Assembly: GCF_004342285.1 (NCBI RefSeq)
Contig: NZ_SMCV01000006.1
Coordinates: 62,001-126,000 of the forward strand
Length of the DNA: 64,000 nt
From: Klebsiella sp. BIGb0138
GTDB lineage: Bacteria > Pseudomonadota > Gammaproteobacteria > Enterobacterales > Enterobacteriaceae
Reading direction: 5' to 3'
This document shows, in pieces, positions 18,976-27,135 of the stretch. Every line of letters starts with the position of its first letter. Within the stretch, counting starts at the first letter, position 1. A program made the position numbers and the translations under genes. The notes under the pieces are model-generated. The model was not told where the DNA came from, did not search any database, and was given only the letters and a program-made list of their open reading frames with translations.

Positions 18976-20239
18976 TGTACATATCCTCAATGAAATAAAG
19001 TGCATCCCGAAGCGTGGCTTCGCCACCAAATCCCCCGGCTTTCGTGATCACCGGCAGATCGTCAATTTCGCTGTTTACCAGGGTTCCACAGGGTACGCAG
19101 GGCGCAACCTCGCTATTGATGCGGTAACCTTCCGCGCCCAGCGCTCTCGCCACGGCAATAGCAATATCTCCGCCAGTAAGAAACAGCCCGCCGATTTGTG
19201 CCCGGTTGATGATAGCGAGCGTGATGTCACCAAGCGCAGTGCTAATTTTGTCGCCTAGCTGTTGACGTGAAAGCTGGTAGCGCTCGCACAGCGTCTCGAT
19301 CATCCCTCGGGCATCTGCGTCGCGACTGGTCCTCAGCACGCAATGCTGGCGGTCATGCAAAATGACCGTGGACTGCTGGACTATTTTTTGCTGAGTTTTA
19401 TCGCTGTCCGTCTGCAACAGCGCCTCTACATCAATATCCACAATCCCCAGCGCCCTCTCTTTCGCTGCAAAAACAATTTGCTGCCGGGTCGCTTCACTCA
19501 TCGAGCCGGCGACCACCAGAACCGGCAGCCGCTGCCGAACGCTGAGGTAGCAGCTTACCGGCAGCGCGTTGGCAAAACCGGCGGCGCCAACAAGTAAGTA
19601 GCGGACATTGAGCCTGACCACCGCCTGCGCCAGCAGAGCTAAATCACCATCATTTTCTGCATCGACAACCACAATGCCGCCGCCACGCTCGCTTAAACGC
19701 TGGAGTTCGGCGCCGGACTCGCCGCCACGAACCGCCGCCAGATTCAGCTCATAAACGGGACAGACCGTCTGCAACTCAAGAAGAGTTTTTATATGAGAAG
19801 AGACAATCGGCGTTTTTGGATCGCTGGCAAATTCTGTTTCGACGAGCGGTACGCCGTGCACAAGGCACTGTCCGTTTATCGTCACCCGGCCCGCCGCAGG
19901 AATCGCTGCCGCGACGATGGCCAGCTTTGCCCCACAAGCCTTCATTGCTGCTTCTACTTCCGCGCCGACGTTACCGCGGAAAGTGGAATCTATCTTTTTG
20001 TACGCCAGCGGCGGATTATCCTGTCCATGAAACCAGGGCGCGACAACCGCTCTCACTTTGTCGGCCGCCTGAGTCGGCGTCAGCGCCCTGCTTTCGGTAT
20101 TGATCACCAGCACATCGGCCTTACGCGACGCCTTTTGCTGCTCATCAAGCATGACCTCGGTACGCGCGCCCTTCTTGGCCAGCTGGACCCCGGTATCATT
20201 TGCTCCAGTAAAATCATCTGCGATGACAATCATCTTCAT
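18965..20239 (-). CDS. dtnK: Four-carbon acid sugar kinase (DUF1537 family), D-threonate kinase-like
   Basis: This kinase phosphorylates the 4-hydroxyl of a C4 sugar acid before PdxA2 acts. The N-terminal DUF1537 substrate domain begins MKMIVIADDFTGANDTGVQLAKKG, and the C-terminal nucleotide domain carries GGLFLTGGDIAIAVARALG. The 424-residue length is typical. It overlaps the permease stop by one base (TAATG) and the dehydrogenase start by 11 bases. D-threonate and D-erythronate kinases are not distinguishable by eye, so the symbol is provisional. Confidence 0.85.
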   Translation of the reverse strand: MKMIVIADDFTGANDTGVQLAKKGARTEVMLDEQQKASRKADVLVINTESRALTPTQAADKVRAVVAPWFHGQDNPPLAYKKIDSTFRGNVGAEVEAAMKACGAKLAIVAAAIPAAGRVTINGQCLVHGVPLVETEFASDPKTPIVSSHIKTLLELQTVCPVYELNLAAVRGGESGAELQRLSERGGGIVVVDAENDGDLALLAQAVVRLNVRYLLVGAAGFANALPVSCYLSVRQRLPVLVVAGSMSEATRQQIVFAAKERALGIVDIDVEALLQTDSDKTQQKIVQQSTVILHDRQHCVLRTSRDADARGMIETLCERYQLSRQQLGDKISTALGDITLAIINRAQIGGLFLTGGDIAIAVARALGAEGYRINSEVAPCVPCGTLVNSEIDDLPVITKAGGFGGEATLRDALYFIEDMYSDK

Positions 20240-21198
20240 TATGGTTTCTCCCCGAGGGCGATCTTCGCCTGCTGCTGATTGCGTTTAGCCACCCATGAAG
20301 TCAGCGCTGGCGTTAAGAGGGCCGTCACAATTACCGAGGTGGCGACCAGCGGCGTTGCCACCGCGACGATCGCGCCAAGTCCGGGATCCGCCTGTGCAAT
20401 GGCCATCGGCGTTGCGACAGCGTTGCCTGCGGTGCTGGAAGCCGCTGCGCCGGCAATGCCGGTACCACCGAGTAAGCGATCGACTTTGATATTGAAAAAA
20501 CCGCCCACCAGCGTGGTCAGCACCCCCAGCAGAATCCCGGCAAGCCCGCCTTTCAATAGCATGGATAAATCGATCCCGGCTCCCAACGCAAAAGCAAAGA
20601 ATGGGATCAACAACGGGCCGCCTTTAGTGAGGAATTCACGCATCTGCATATCCAGATTGCCAAGCAGCATGCCGATAAGCATGGGAATCAGCACCACAAC
20701 TATCGACATCAGCGGAATATTGGCCATACCAGCGGCCCCCAGAGCGATCATCGTCAGTATGGGGCCGTCGCTCAGCGACATCAGCGGCGTGGCCCCTACT
20801 TCGTTTTCACTGCCGAACTCGCCGGCCAGCGCGGCATACAGGCCGCCGTTGGTGTTACTCATCGCGGCAATAATGGCGACAGAGGAGAGCCCCCATAGGC
20901 CATCGACGCCAAAAAGTTTCTCGACCGTAAATCCAAGTGCTACCGCCACAACAAATTTAGTGAGGGTAATACCGCCGCCAATCAACAGGGATTTAGGCGC
21001 CGCTTTGATATGGATGCCAGCCCCCATACACAGTAAAAACGCCCCGATAAGTGGCGCCGCACCGTTCTTAAATAATGCCGTGGTAAAACCGCCAACCTGC
21101 AACGCCTCTGGGGCGAACGTATTGAGCACGGCCCCTAGCACGAGTGGGACGACCATCATCCCTCCCGGGATTTTTTCGATTGTCGCTTTAATTTTCAT
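20239..21198 (-). CDS. KdgT-family 2-keto-3-deoxygluconate permease-like transporter
   Basis: This hydrophobic 319-residue protein follows the KdgT pattern: IEKIPGGMMVVPLVLGA at the N-terminus, MSNTNGGLYAALAGEFG in the middle, and AASSTAGNAVATPMAIA in the C-terminal third, with about ten membrane segments. As first gene of the kinase-dehydrogenase operon it probably imports the C4 sugar acid, not 2-keto-3-deoxygluconate itself. GAGGGC lies before ATG 21198. Confidence 0.88.
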   Translation of the reverse strand: MKIKATIEKIPGGMMVVPLVLGAVLNTFAPEALQVGGFTTALFKNGAAPLIGAFLLCMGAGIHIKAAPKSLLIGGGITLTKFVVAVALGFTVEKLFGVDGLWGLSSVAIIAAMSNTNGGLYAALAGEFGSENEVGATPLMSLSDGPILTMIALGAAGMANIPLMSIVVVLIPMLIGMLLGNLDMQMREFLTKGGPLLIPFFAFALGAGIDLSMLLKGGLAGILLGVLTTLVGGFFNIKVDRLLGGTGIAGAAASSTAGNAVATPMAIAQADPGLGAIVAVATPLVATSVIVTALLTPALTSWVAKRNQQQAKIALGEKP

Positions 21199-21211
21199 AT
21201 CGCCCTCTACA

Positions 21212-21229
21212 TTGATTTAATTTAATCAT
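21212..21229. promoter_or_regulatory. Operator copy A of the sugar-acid cluster
   Basis: TTGATTTAATTTAATCAT is an imperfect 18-bp palindrome of pattern TTGATT-N6-AATCAA, directly upstream of the permease ribosome binding site. Confidence 0.6.
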
Positions 21230-21231
21230 AG

Positions 21232-21249
21232 TTGATTATATTAAATCAA
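21232..21249. promoter_or_regulatory. Operator copy B, overlapping a candidate -10 element
   Basis: TTGATTATATTAAATCAA follows the TTGATT-N6-AATCAA pattern exactly. Its centre is 20 bp from copy A. On the minus strand it contains TATAAT, so a bound repressor would cover the likely -10 of the permease operon. Confidence 0.65.
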
Positions 21250-21316
21250 ATAAAGAAAAAATAAGCGTCAGATCGCAGTTCCTGGTCTCAACAAATCGGA
21301 TAAGTTAAGGCGTGAA

Positions 21317-21334
21317 TTGATTAGATGTAATCAA
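21317..21334. promoter_or_regulatory. Operator copy C, distal
   Basis: TTGATTAGATGTAATCAA has the same pattern and extends to a 22-bp dyad with AATT on both sides. Its centre is 85 bp from copy B, close to eight helical turns, which would suit DNA looping by a multimeric regulator. Confidence 0.6.
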
Positions 21335-21345
21335 TTAAGGTGATA

Positions 21346-21370
21346 CGGCAGCGCAAAAAGAGCGCTGCCG
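21346..21370 (-). terminator. Hairpin downstream of yacL
   Basis: CGGCAGCGC and GCGCTGCCG form a perfect 9-bp stem around an A-rich loop, seven bases after the yacL stop. It probably ends yacL transcription, although no T run follows on the minus strand. Confidence 0.5.
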
Positions 21371-21377
21371 AGGGGGA

Positions 21378-21740
21378 TTAGTTGTTTTGTATGAAACGGC
21401 GGTAGGCGGCCACGACCTGTAAAAAATCCTCGACGCCGCACAGAGAGAGGCTTTCTTCGTCGTAGTAGCTCATACCCTCTTCGATCTCATCGCCGGAAAA
21501 ATCCAGCTGATTGGCGCGGATCATCACCTCTTCACCATCCAGCCATAATGTGTATTCATGCCCGGCACGCTGCCAGGAACGCTCGCTGCCTTTCACGGTA
21601 CGCGCAGCCTGTTCCACTTCATCCAGCAGGGTCAGGTTCTCTTTCACTTCTTCATTAAACCAGTGCCCCACCACCTCGTGGCCCATTGACATCCGCACCT
21701 TTACCACTCCGGTAATATCGCGCAGAAATTCGTAATCCAT
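21378..21740 (-). CDS. yacL: UPF0231 family protein YacL
   Basis: This acidic 120-residue cytoplasmic protein matches E. coli YacL nearly throughout ([20 protein letters not shown] at the start, [19 protein letters not shown] near the end). It has no recognised catalytic motif, and its function is unknown. It lies downstream of acnB on the same strand, with a terminator between them. In E. coli its other neighbour is speD; here the sugar-acid cluster intervenes. Confidence 0.92.
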   Translation of the reverse strand: MDYEFLRDITGVVKVRMSMGHEVVGHWFNEEVKENLTLLDEVEQAARTVKGSERSWQRAGHEYTLWLDGEEVMIRANQLDFSGDEIEEGMSYYDEESLSLCGVEDFLQVVAAYRRFIQNN

Positions 21741-21851
21741 AGTCTCTTCCTCTGCAAGGGCAATGCGTCACCGCTACATTGTACCCATAGGGTAATTATC
21801 GCAGTACCAGGGCAGAAAAAAAGCGCAGTGGGTGAAGGAACGGAAATAAAA

Positions 21852-21881
21852 ATGCCCGGTGATGCAATGTTCACCGGGCAT
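21852..21881 (-). terminator. acnB terminator
   Basis: ATGCCCGGTGA and TCACCGGGCAT form an 11-bp stem with an eight-base loop; on the minus strand the stem is followed by TTTTATTT. It lies 45 bases after the acnB stop. Confidence 0.85.
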
Positions 21882-21926
21882 GGAGGAAGTTTACCGGCAA
21901 TCCGTCAGCCGCGCCGACGTTTTACC

Positions 21927-24524
21927 TTACACCGCCGTCTGGAAGATAACCCCGTCAGCTTTCTCAGTGTACTGATCCAGCTGGTTGAAGTTCAGGTAAC
22001 GATAGGTGTCCGCCGCGGTCTTGTCGACCTGGGCTACGAAGGTCTGATACTCCTCCGGCGTCGGCAGTTTGCCGATCAGCGAAGCGACCGCCGCCAGCTC
22101 AGCCGAAGCCAGATAGACGTTCGCGCCAGTACCTAAACGGTTCGGGAAGTTACGGGTTGAAGTGGATACCACCGTCGCACCGTCGGCCACGCGCGCCTGG
22201 TTACCCATACACAGGGAACAGCCAGGGATTTCGATACGCGCGCCGCTCTTACCAAACACGCTGTAGTAACCTTCTTCGGTCAGCTGCGCCGCGTCCATAC
22301 GGGTTGGCGGAGCCACCCACAGACGGGTCGGCAGCTGGCCTTTGTGGCTATCCAGCAGTTTACCCGCCGCGCGGAAGTGACCGATGTTGGTCATGCAAGA
22401 ACCGATAAAGACTTCATCGATTTTCTCGCCCTGCACGTCGGACAGCAGACGCGCGTCGTCCGGATCGTTCGGCGCGCAGAGGATCGGCTCTTTGATCTCC
22501 GCCAGATCGATGTCGATCACTGCGGCATATTCGGCATCAGCATCGGCTTCCAGCAGCTGCGGATCCGCCAGCCATTTCTCCATCCCCTGAATACGACGCT
22601 CCAGGGTACGACGATCGCCGTAGCCTTCTGCGATCATCCACTTCAGCAGGACGATGTTGGAGTTCAGATACTCGACGATCGGCTCCTGATTCAGCTTGAT
22701 GGTACAGCCGGCGGCGGAACGCTCTGCGGAAGCATCGGTCAACTCAAACGCCTGCTCAACTTTCAGATCCGGCAGGCCTTCAATTTCGAGAATACGCCCG
22801 GAGAAGATGTTTTTCTTACCTTTCTTCTCGACGGTCAGCAGGCCCTGCTTAATCGCATACAGCGGGATCGCATGGACCAGATCGCGCAGGGTGATCCCCG
22901 GCTGCATCTGACCTTTAAAGCGAACCAGTACCGATTCCGGCATATCCAGCGGCATCACGCCGGTCGCGGCGGCAAACGCCACCAGACCTGAGCCCGCCGG
23001 GAAGGAGATACCAATCGGGAAACGGGTGTGGGAGTCGCCGCCGGTGCCCACGGTGTCCGGTAGCAGCATACGGTTCAGCCACGAGTGGATAACGCCATCG
23101 CCCGGACGCAGCGAAACGCCGCCGCGGTTCATAATGAAGTCAGGCAGCGTGTGGTGGGTGGTGACGTCAACCGGCTTCGGATAGGCCGCCGTGTGGCAGA
23201 AAGACTGCATCACCAGATCGGCGGAGAAGCCGAGGCACGCCAGGTCTTTCAGTTCATCACGGGTCATCGGACCGGTGGTGTCCTGGGAACCAACGGAGGT
23301 CATTTTCGGCTCGCAGTAAGCGCCCGGACGGACGCCGGCGACGCCGCAGGCGCGACCCACCATTTTCTGTGCCAGCGAGTAGCCGCGGCCGCTTTCGACC
23401 ACATCTTTCGCGTGGCGGAAAACGTCGCTGTGCGGCAGGCCCAGCGCATCACGCGCACGGGTAGTCAGGCCACGGCCGATAATCAGCGGAATACGGCCAC
23501 CGGCGCGCACTTCGTCGATCAGCACGTCGGTTTTCAGCTCGAAGGTCGCCAGCAGTTCATTGGTTTCGTGGTTACGCACTTCGCCTTTGAACGGGTAAAC
23601 ATCGATAACGTCGCCCATGTTCAGGTTGCTGACGTCAACTTCGATCGGCAGCGCGCCCGCATCTTCCATGGTGTTAAAGAAGATCGGCGCGATTTTGCCG
23701 CCCAGCACCAGACCGCCGCCGCGCTTATTCGGCACGTTCGGGATATCGTCGCCCATAAACCACAGCACCGAGTTGGTCGCGGATTTACGCGAAGAACCGG
23801 TACCGACCACGTCACCGACGTAGGCCAGCGGGAAACCTTTTGCCTGCAGCGCTTCGATTTGCTTGATCGGGCCAACTGAACCCGGCTGATCCGGCTCAAT
23901 ACCTTCACGGGCGTTTTTCAGCATCGCCAGGGCGTGCAGCGGAATATCCGGGCGGGACCAGGCATCGGGTGCCGGAGAGAGATCATCGGTGTTGGTTTCA
24001 CCGGTGACTTTGAAAACGGTGACGGTAATTTTTTCCGCCAGCTGCGGACGGCTCAGGAACCACTCGGCTTCCGCCCAGGATTGCATCACCTGCTTCGCGT
24101 ATTCATTCCCCGCTTTCGCCTTCTCTTCGACGTCGTAGAAGTTATCGAACATCAGCAGCGTATGGGAGAGCGCCTTCGCCGCAATCGGTGCCAGTCTGGC
24201 ATCGTCCAGCGCATCAATCAGCGGGTGAATGTTGTAACCGCCCTGCATGGTGCCCAGCAGTTCAACGGCTTTTTCAGGGGTTACCAGTGGGGAGGTCGCT
24301 TCACCTTTGGCGATAGCGGCAAGGAATCCGGCTTTAACATAGGCGGCTTCGTCGACGCCCGGCGGTACACGGTTAATTAACAGGTCTAACAGGAATTCTT
24401 CTTCACCCGCAGGCGGGTTTTTCAGCAGTTCTACCAGCGCGGCCATTTGGGTTGCATCTAAGGGTTTGGCAACAATCCCAACGGCTGCACGCTCAGCTAC
24501 GTGCTTACGGTATTCTTCTAGCAC
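21927..24524 (-). CDS. acnB: Bifunctional aconitate hydratase 2 / 2-methylisocitrate dehydratase
   Basis: AcnB interconverts citrate and isocitrate and is the main growth-phase aconitase. It has the N-terminal HEAT-like domain characteristic of AcnB, and the [4Fe-4S] cysteines in [12 protein letters not shown] and [12 protein letters not shown]. The start is GTG at 24524 ([11 protein letters not shown] follows), with GGAGA six bases upstream, giving 865 residues as in E. coli. A longer reading to 24629 has no ribosome binding site. In E. coli the apo-protein binds mRNA as an iron-responsive regulator. Confidence 0.97.
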   Translation of the reverse strand: MLEEYRKHVAERAAVGIVAKPLDATQMAALVELLKNPPAGEEEFLLDLLINRVPPGVDEAAYVKAGFLAAIAKGEATSPLVTPEKAVELLGTMQGGYNIHPLIDALDDARLAPIAAKALSHTLLMFDNFYDVEEKAKAGNEYAKQVMQSWAEAEWFLSRPQLAEKITVTVFKVTGETNTDDLSPAPDAWSRPDIPLHALAMLKNAREGIEPDQPGSVGPIKQIEALQAKGFPLAYVGDVVGTGSSRKSATNSVLWFMGDDIPNVPNKRGGGLVLGGKIAPIFFNTMEDAGALPIEVDVSNLNMGDVIDVYPFKGEVRNHETNELLATFELKTDVLIDEVRAGGRIPLIIGRGLTTRARDALGLPHSDVFRHAKDVVESGRGYSLAQKMVGRACGVAGVRPGAYCEPKMTSVGSQDTTGPMTRDELKDLACLGFSADLVMQSFCHTAAYPKPVDVTTHHTLPDFIMNRGGVSLRPGDGVIHSWLNRMLLPDTVGTGGDSHTRFPIGISFPAGSGLVAFAAATGVMPLDMPESVLVRFKGQMQPGITLRDLVHAIPLYAIKQGLLTVEKKGKKNIFSGRILEIEGLPDLKVEQAFELTDASAERSAAGCTIKLNQEPIVEYLNSNIVLLKWMIAEGYGDRRTLERRIQGMEKWLADPQLLEADADAEYAAVIDIDLAEIKEPILCAPNDPDDARLLSDVQGEKIDEVFIGSCMTNIGHFRAAGKLLDSHKGQLPTRLWVAPPTRMDAAQLTEEGYYSVFGKSGARIEIPGCSLCMGNQARVADGATVVSTSTRNFPNRLGTGANVYLASAELAAVASLIGKLPTPEEYQTFVAQVDKTAADTYRYLNFNQLDQYTEKADGVIFQTAV

Positions 24525-24878
24525 GACGGTTCTCCTCGCTCTCATTGTAAAATGCGGCAGGCGATTCTCTTCACGCTCCTGTGAGACAGCAGTTTGTAGG
24601 GTAAATGCCCGATACCGCGTCGGCAGCATAGCAGGATTTTGGCGAGGTGTTAATCTGTTTACAAAAAAGCAACATTAAAATTTAGCTGAATCGTTAAGGG
24701 CAGGATTTTACAGCCTTTCCGCACATTTCCCGCTATATAAATTTCACTCTGCCGGCGGCAACTGTCCAAAATGCCGGCAAAACAGGGCGGTTTATGCTAC
24801 CGCAGAGAGGTGATTGCCTGTGATATCCAGCCTCCACGATGCGATGGCTGCTCCCCTCAGGGAAGTGAGGCATAAAAA
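24525..24878. other. acnB upstream region without recognised genes
   Basis: This stretch separates acnB from the small secreted-protein gene. It must hold the acnB promoter on the minus strand. It contains a GTTAAT followed by GTTTAC around 24648-24661 that resembles an ArcA-type site, but no promoter could be placed with confidence. No coding sequence is supported. Confidence 0.45.
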
Positions 24879-24908
24879 ATGCCCGGCGCAGCATCCTGCG
24901 CCGGGCAT
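24879..24908 (-). terminator. Terminator of the small secreted-protein gene
   Basis: ATGCCCGGCGCA and TGCGCCGGGCAT form a perfect 12-bp stem with loop GCATCC, followed by TTTTTT on the minus strand. The stem resembles the acnB terminator. Confidence 0.85.
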
Positions 24909-24928
24909 CCCGAGATTCTGACGATATT

Positions 24929-25213
24929 TTAGCCCTGATGCGGCATCAATTGCGGATAGCCGCTGAAGGCGGGCTTACTGCTGCTCAATGCGGCTTCATC
25001 GTCATGGATGCTGCCTGAGTTCGCCGCCCATACGCCTTCCGTGGTTTTGCTGATTTGCTGATGCTGCGTATTCAGGTTCTGACCCATGGCGGCAATATGC
25101 GTATTCTCCGTTCCACCGCTGTTAGCGGCCCACGGAATGGAAGGATCCGCAGCGTAGGCCATACCGGATACCAGCGTTGCGGCTAACAGAGTCGTTGTTA
25201 AAAAGCGTTTCAT
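24929..25213 (-). CDS. Small secreted protein of unknown function with two WAANSG motifs
   Basis: I do not recognise this 94-residue protein. It begins with a clear signal peptide, MKRFLTTTLLAATLVSGMAYA, cleaved before ADPS. The mature part of about 73 residues is polar and contains WAANSG twice, at residues 28-33 and 62-67, separated by a stretch rich in Asn, Gln and His. It has no cysteines or membrane segments after the signal. The gene has its own promoter and a strong terminator. It occupies the place of yacH in E. coli, but the protein is much shorter and does not look like YacH. The ribosome binding region is unusually G-rich (GGTGGGGGTGGG). Confidence 0.8.
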   Translation of the reverse strand: MKRFLTTTLLAATLVSGMAYAADPSIPWAANSGGTENTHIAAMGQNLNTQHQQISKTTEGVWAANSGSIHDDEAALSSSKPAFSGYPQLMPHQG

Positions 25214-25240
25214 AACCCACCCCCACCTAATAATTAACCA

Positions 25241-25270
25241 GCTATAAGTTTACAAGGCAATTATTGTCAA
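25241..25270 (-). promoter_or_regulatory. Promoter of the small secreted-protein gene
   Basis: On the minus strand a perfect -35 TTGACA (25270-25265) and -10 TATAGC (25246-25241) are spaced by 18 bases, about 28 bases before the start codon. This indicates a constitutively readable sigma-70 promoter. Confidence 0.6.
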
Positions 25271-25332
25271 AGTATCTATAACATGTAGCAGGTTATTAAC
25301 GCAGACACAGTTCTAAACATCAGGCATAAAAA

Positions 25333-25353
25333 AAGCGGCTCTCAGAGCCGCTT
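25333..25353 (-). terminator. lpd terminator
   Basis: AAGCGGCTCT and AGAGCCGCTT form a stem around a very short loop (effectively eight pairs with loop CTCAG), followed by T residues on the minus strand, 25 bases after the lpd stop. Confidence 0.85.
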
Positions 25354-25377
25354 GTCCCTATTGCCGGAAAGAAAAAC

Positions 25378-26802
25378 TTACTTTTTCTTCGCTTTCGGGT
25401 TTGGCAGGTCGGTGATGCTACCTTCGAAGACTTCTGCCGCCAGGCCAACGGACTCATGCAGAGTCGGGTGCGCGTGGATGGTCAGGGCGATGTCTTCTGC
25501 GTCGCAGCCCATTTCGATAGCCAGACCGATTTCACCCAGCAGCTCGCCGCCGTTGGTGCCGACAATCGCGCCGCCGATAACACGGTGGGTCTCTTTGTCG
25601 AAGATCAGTTTGGTCATACCGTCTGCGCAATCGGAAGCGATAGCACGGCCAGATGCTGCCCACGGGAAGGTGGCAGTTTCGTAGCTGATGCCTTTCTCTT
25701 TCGCTTCTTTCTCGGTCAGGCCAACCCAGGCAACTTCTGGCTCAGTGTAGGCGATTGACGGGATCACTTTCGGGTCGAAGTAGTGTTTCAGACCGGAGAT
25801 AACTTCTGCGGCAACGTGACCTTCATGCACACCTTTGTGCGCCAGCATCGGCTGACCAACGATATCGCCGATAGCGAAGATGTGCGGAACGTTGGTACGC
25901 AGCTGCTTGTCAACGCGGATAAAGCCACGCTCGTCGACTTCAACGCCAGCTTTGCCCGCATCGAGGTTTTTACCGTTCGGTACGCGACCGATAGCCACCA
26001 GCACCGCGTCATAACGCTGCGCTTCAGCCGGCGCTTTTTTGCCTTCCATGGAAACATAGATACCGTCTTCTTTCGCTTCAACGGCAGTCACTTTGGTTTC
26101 CAGCATCAGGTTGAATTTCTTGCTGATGCGTTTGGTGAAGACTTTAACCACGTCTTTATCGGCTGCCGGGATAACCTGGTCGAACATTTCAACCACGTCA
26201 ATCTCTGAACCCAGCGCATGGTATACGGTACCCATTTCCAGACCGATAATACCGCCACCCATCACCAGCATACGCTTCGGTACGGATTTCAGTTCCAGCG
26301 CATCGGTGGAGTCCCATACGCGCGGATCTTCGTGCGGGATGAACGGCAGTTGAATCGGACGGGAGCCCGCCGCGATGATCGCATTGTCGAAGTTGATCAC
26401 GGTTTTACCGTTTTCGCCTTCCACTTCCAGGGTGTTAGCGCCGGTGAATTTACCCAGACCGTTAACCACCTTCACTTTACGACCTTTGGCCATGCCAGCC
26501 AGACCACCGGTCAGCTGAGTGATGACTTTTTCTTTCCAGGTGCGGATCTTGTCAATGTCAGTTTTCGGCTCACCGAAAACGATGCCGTGCTCGGCCAGCG
26601 CTTTCGCTTCTTCGATAACTTTAGCAACGTGCAGCAGTGCTTTAGAAGGGATACAACCGACGTTCAGGCAAACACCGCCGAGGGTGTTGTAACGTTCTAC
26701 GATGACGGTTTCCAGACCTAAATCAGCGCAACGGAAGGCAGCAGAATAACCTGCAGGACCTGCCCCAAGTACCACGACCTGAGTTTTAATTTCAGTACTC
26801 AT
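25378..26802 (-). CDS. lpd: Dihydrolipoyl dehydrogenase (E3)
   Basis: Lpd reoxidises dihydrolipoamide with NAD+ for pyruvate and 2-oxoglutarate dehydrogenases and glycine cleavage. It has the FAD-binding VVLGAGPAGYSAAFRCADLG, the redox disulfide GGVCLNVGCIPSKALLH, the NAD-binding VMGGGIIGLEMG and the catalytic HAHPTLHE near the C-terminus. The start is MSTEIK at 26802, spaced properly from AGAGGT; an adjacent ATG at 26805 is too close to it. The length is 474 residues. It has its own promoter region as well as read-through from aceEF. Confidence 0.97.
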   Translation of the reverse strand: MSTEIKTQVVVLGAGPAGYSAAFRCADLGLETVIVERYNTLGGVCLNVGCIPSKALLHVAKVIEEAKALAEHGIVFGEPKTDIDKIRTWKEKVITQLTGGLAGMAKGRKVKVVNGLGKFTGANTLEVEGENGKTVINFDNAIIAAGSRPIQLPFIPHEDPRVWDSTDALELKSVPKRMLVMGGGIIGLEMGTVYHALGSEIDVVEMFDQVIPAADKDVVKVFTKRISKKFNLMLETKVTAVEAKEDGIYVSMEGKKAPAEAQRYDAVLVAIGRVPNGKNLDAGKAGVEVDERGFIRVDKQLRTNVPHIFAIGDIVGQPMLAHKGVHEGHVAAEVISGLKHYFDPKVIPSIAYTEPEVAWVGLTEKEAKEKGISYETATFPWAASGRAIASDCADGMTKLIFDKETHRVIGGAIVGTNGGELLGEIGLAIEMGCDAEDIALTIHAHPTLHESVGLAAEVFEGSITDLPNPKAKKK

Positions 26803-26845
26803 CATGACCTCTGTAGTTTGTATCCGGCGGGTCTGACGCTATTGT

Positions 26846-26972
26846 TATACACTTCATCCTTCAAGCCGCCTCTGCGTTGGCTGCGCTCGCTCACCCCGGG
26901 TTACGTACTGCTTGTACGCTCCAGGGATTCACTCCCTTGCCGCCTTGACGCAACTCGAATTATTTTGTGTAA
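26846..26972. repeat. ERIC repeat between aceF and lpd
   Basis: The core reads GCTCACCCCGGG then, after a short palindromic centre, ACGCTCCAGGGATTCAC. These match the two inverted parts of the ERIC consensus used for ERIC typing primers. Flanking CTTCATCCTTCAAGCCGCC and CGCAACTCGAATTATTTT match its outer parts. The element is near full length (~127 bp) and imperfectly palindromic. Confidence 0.85.
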
Positions 26973-27016
26973 ATTACGCCCATGTCCACCGGGACGTTCT
27001 ATCCGCCTGCATTTTA

Positions 27017-27034
27017 CAAAATTGTTAACAATTT
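27017..27034. promoter_or_regulatory. Perfect 18-bp AT-rich palindrome upstream of lpd
   Basis: AAAATTGTTAACAATTTT is self-complementary and contains GTTAAC, as in ArcA-type sites. It lies about 215 bases before lpd. The protein that binds it is not determined by the sequence. Confidence 0.4.
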
Positions 27035-27106
27035 TGAAACAACAAACGGCAAACGATTTTGTCCTTTGTTGCTGGTAACCCCGAAACGAAGACGGGATTA
27101 GCAGAA

Positions 27107-27132
27107 AAAAGCCGGCCGTCAGGCCGGCTTTT
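27107..27132 (-). terminator. Terminator hairpin after aceF
   Basis: AAAAGCCGGCC, loop GTCA and GGCCGGCTTTT form a strong stem flanked by A and T tracts, directly after the aceF stop. It would partly separate aceEF from lpd transcription. Confidence 0.85.
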
Positions 27133-27135
27133 CGC

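Larger units (their letters stand above)
26806..27106. other. lpd-aceF spacer with ERIC repeat and AT-rich dyad
   Basis: This spacer holds an ERIC repeat (about 26846-26972), then an AT-rich segment with the perfect 18-bp palindrome AAAATTGTTAACAATTTT at 27017-27034, likely part of the lpd promoter region. Neither strand has a supported gene. Confidence 0.6.
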
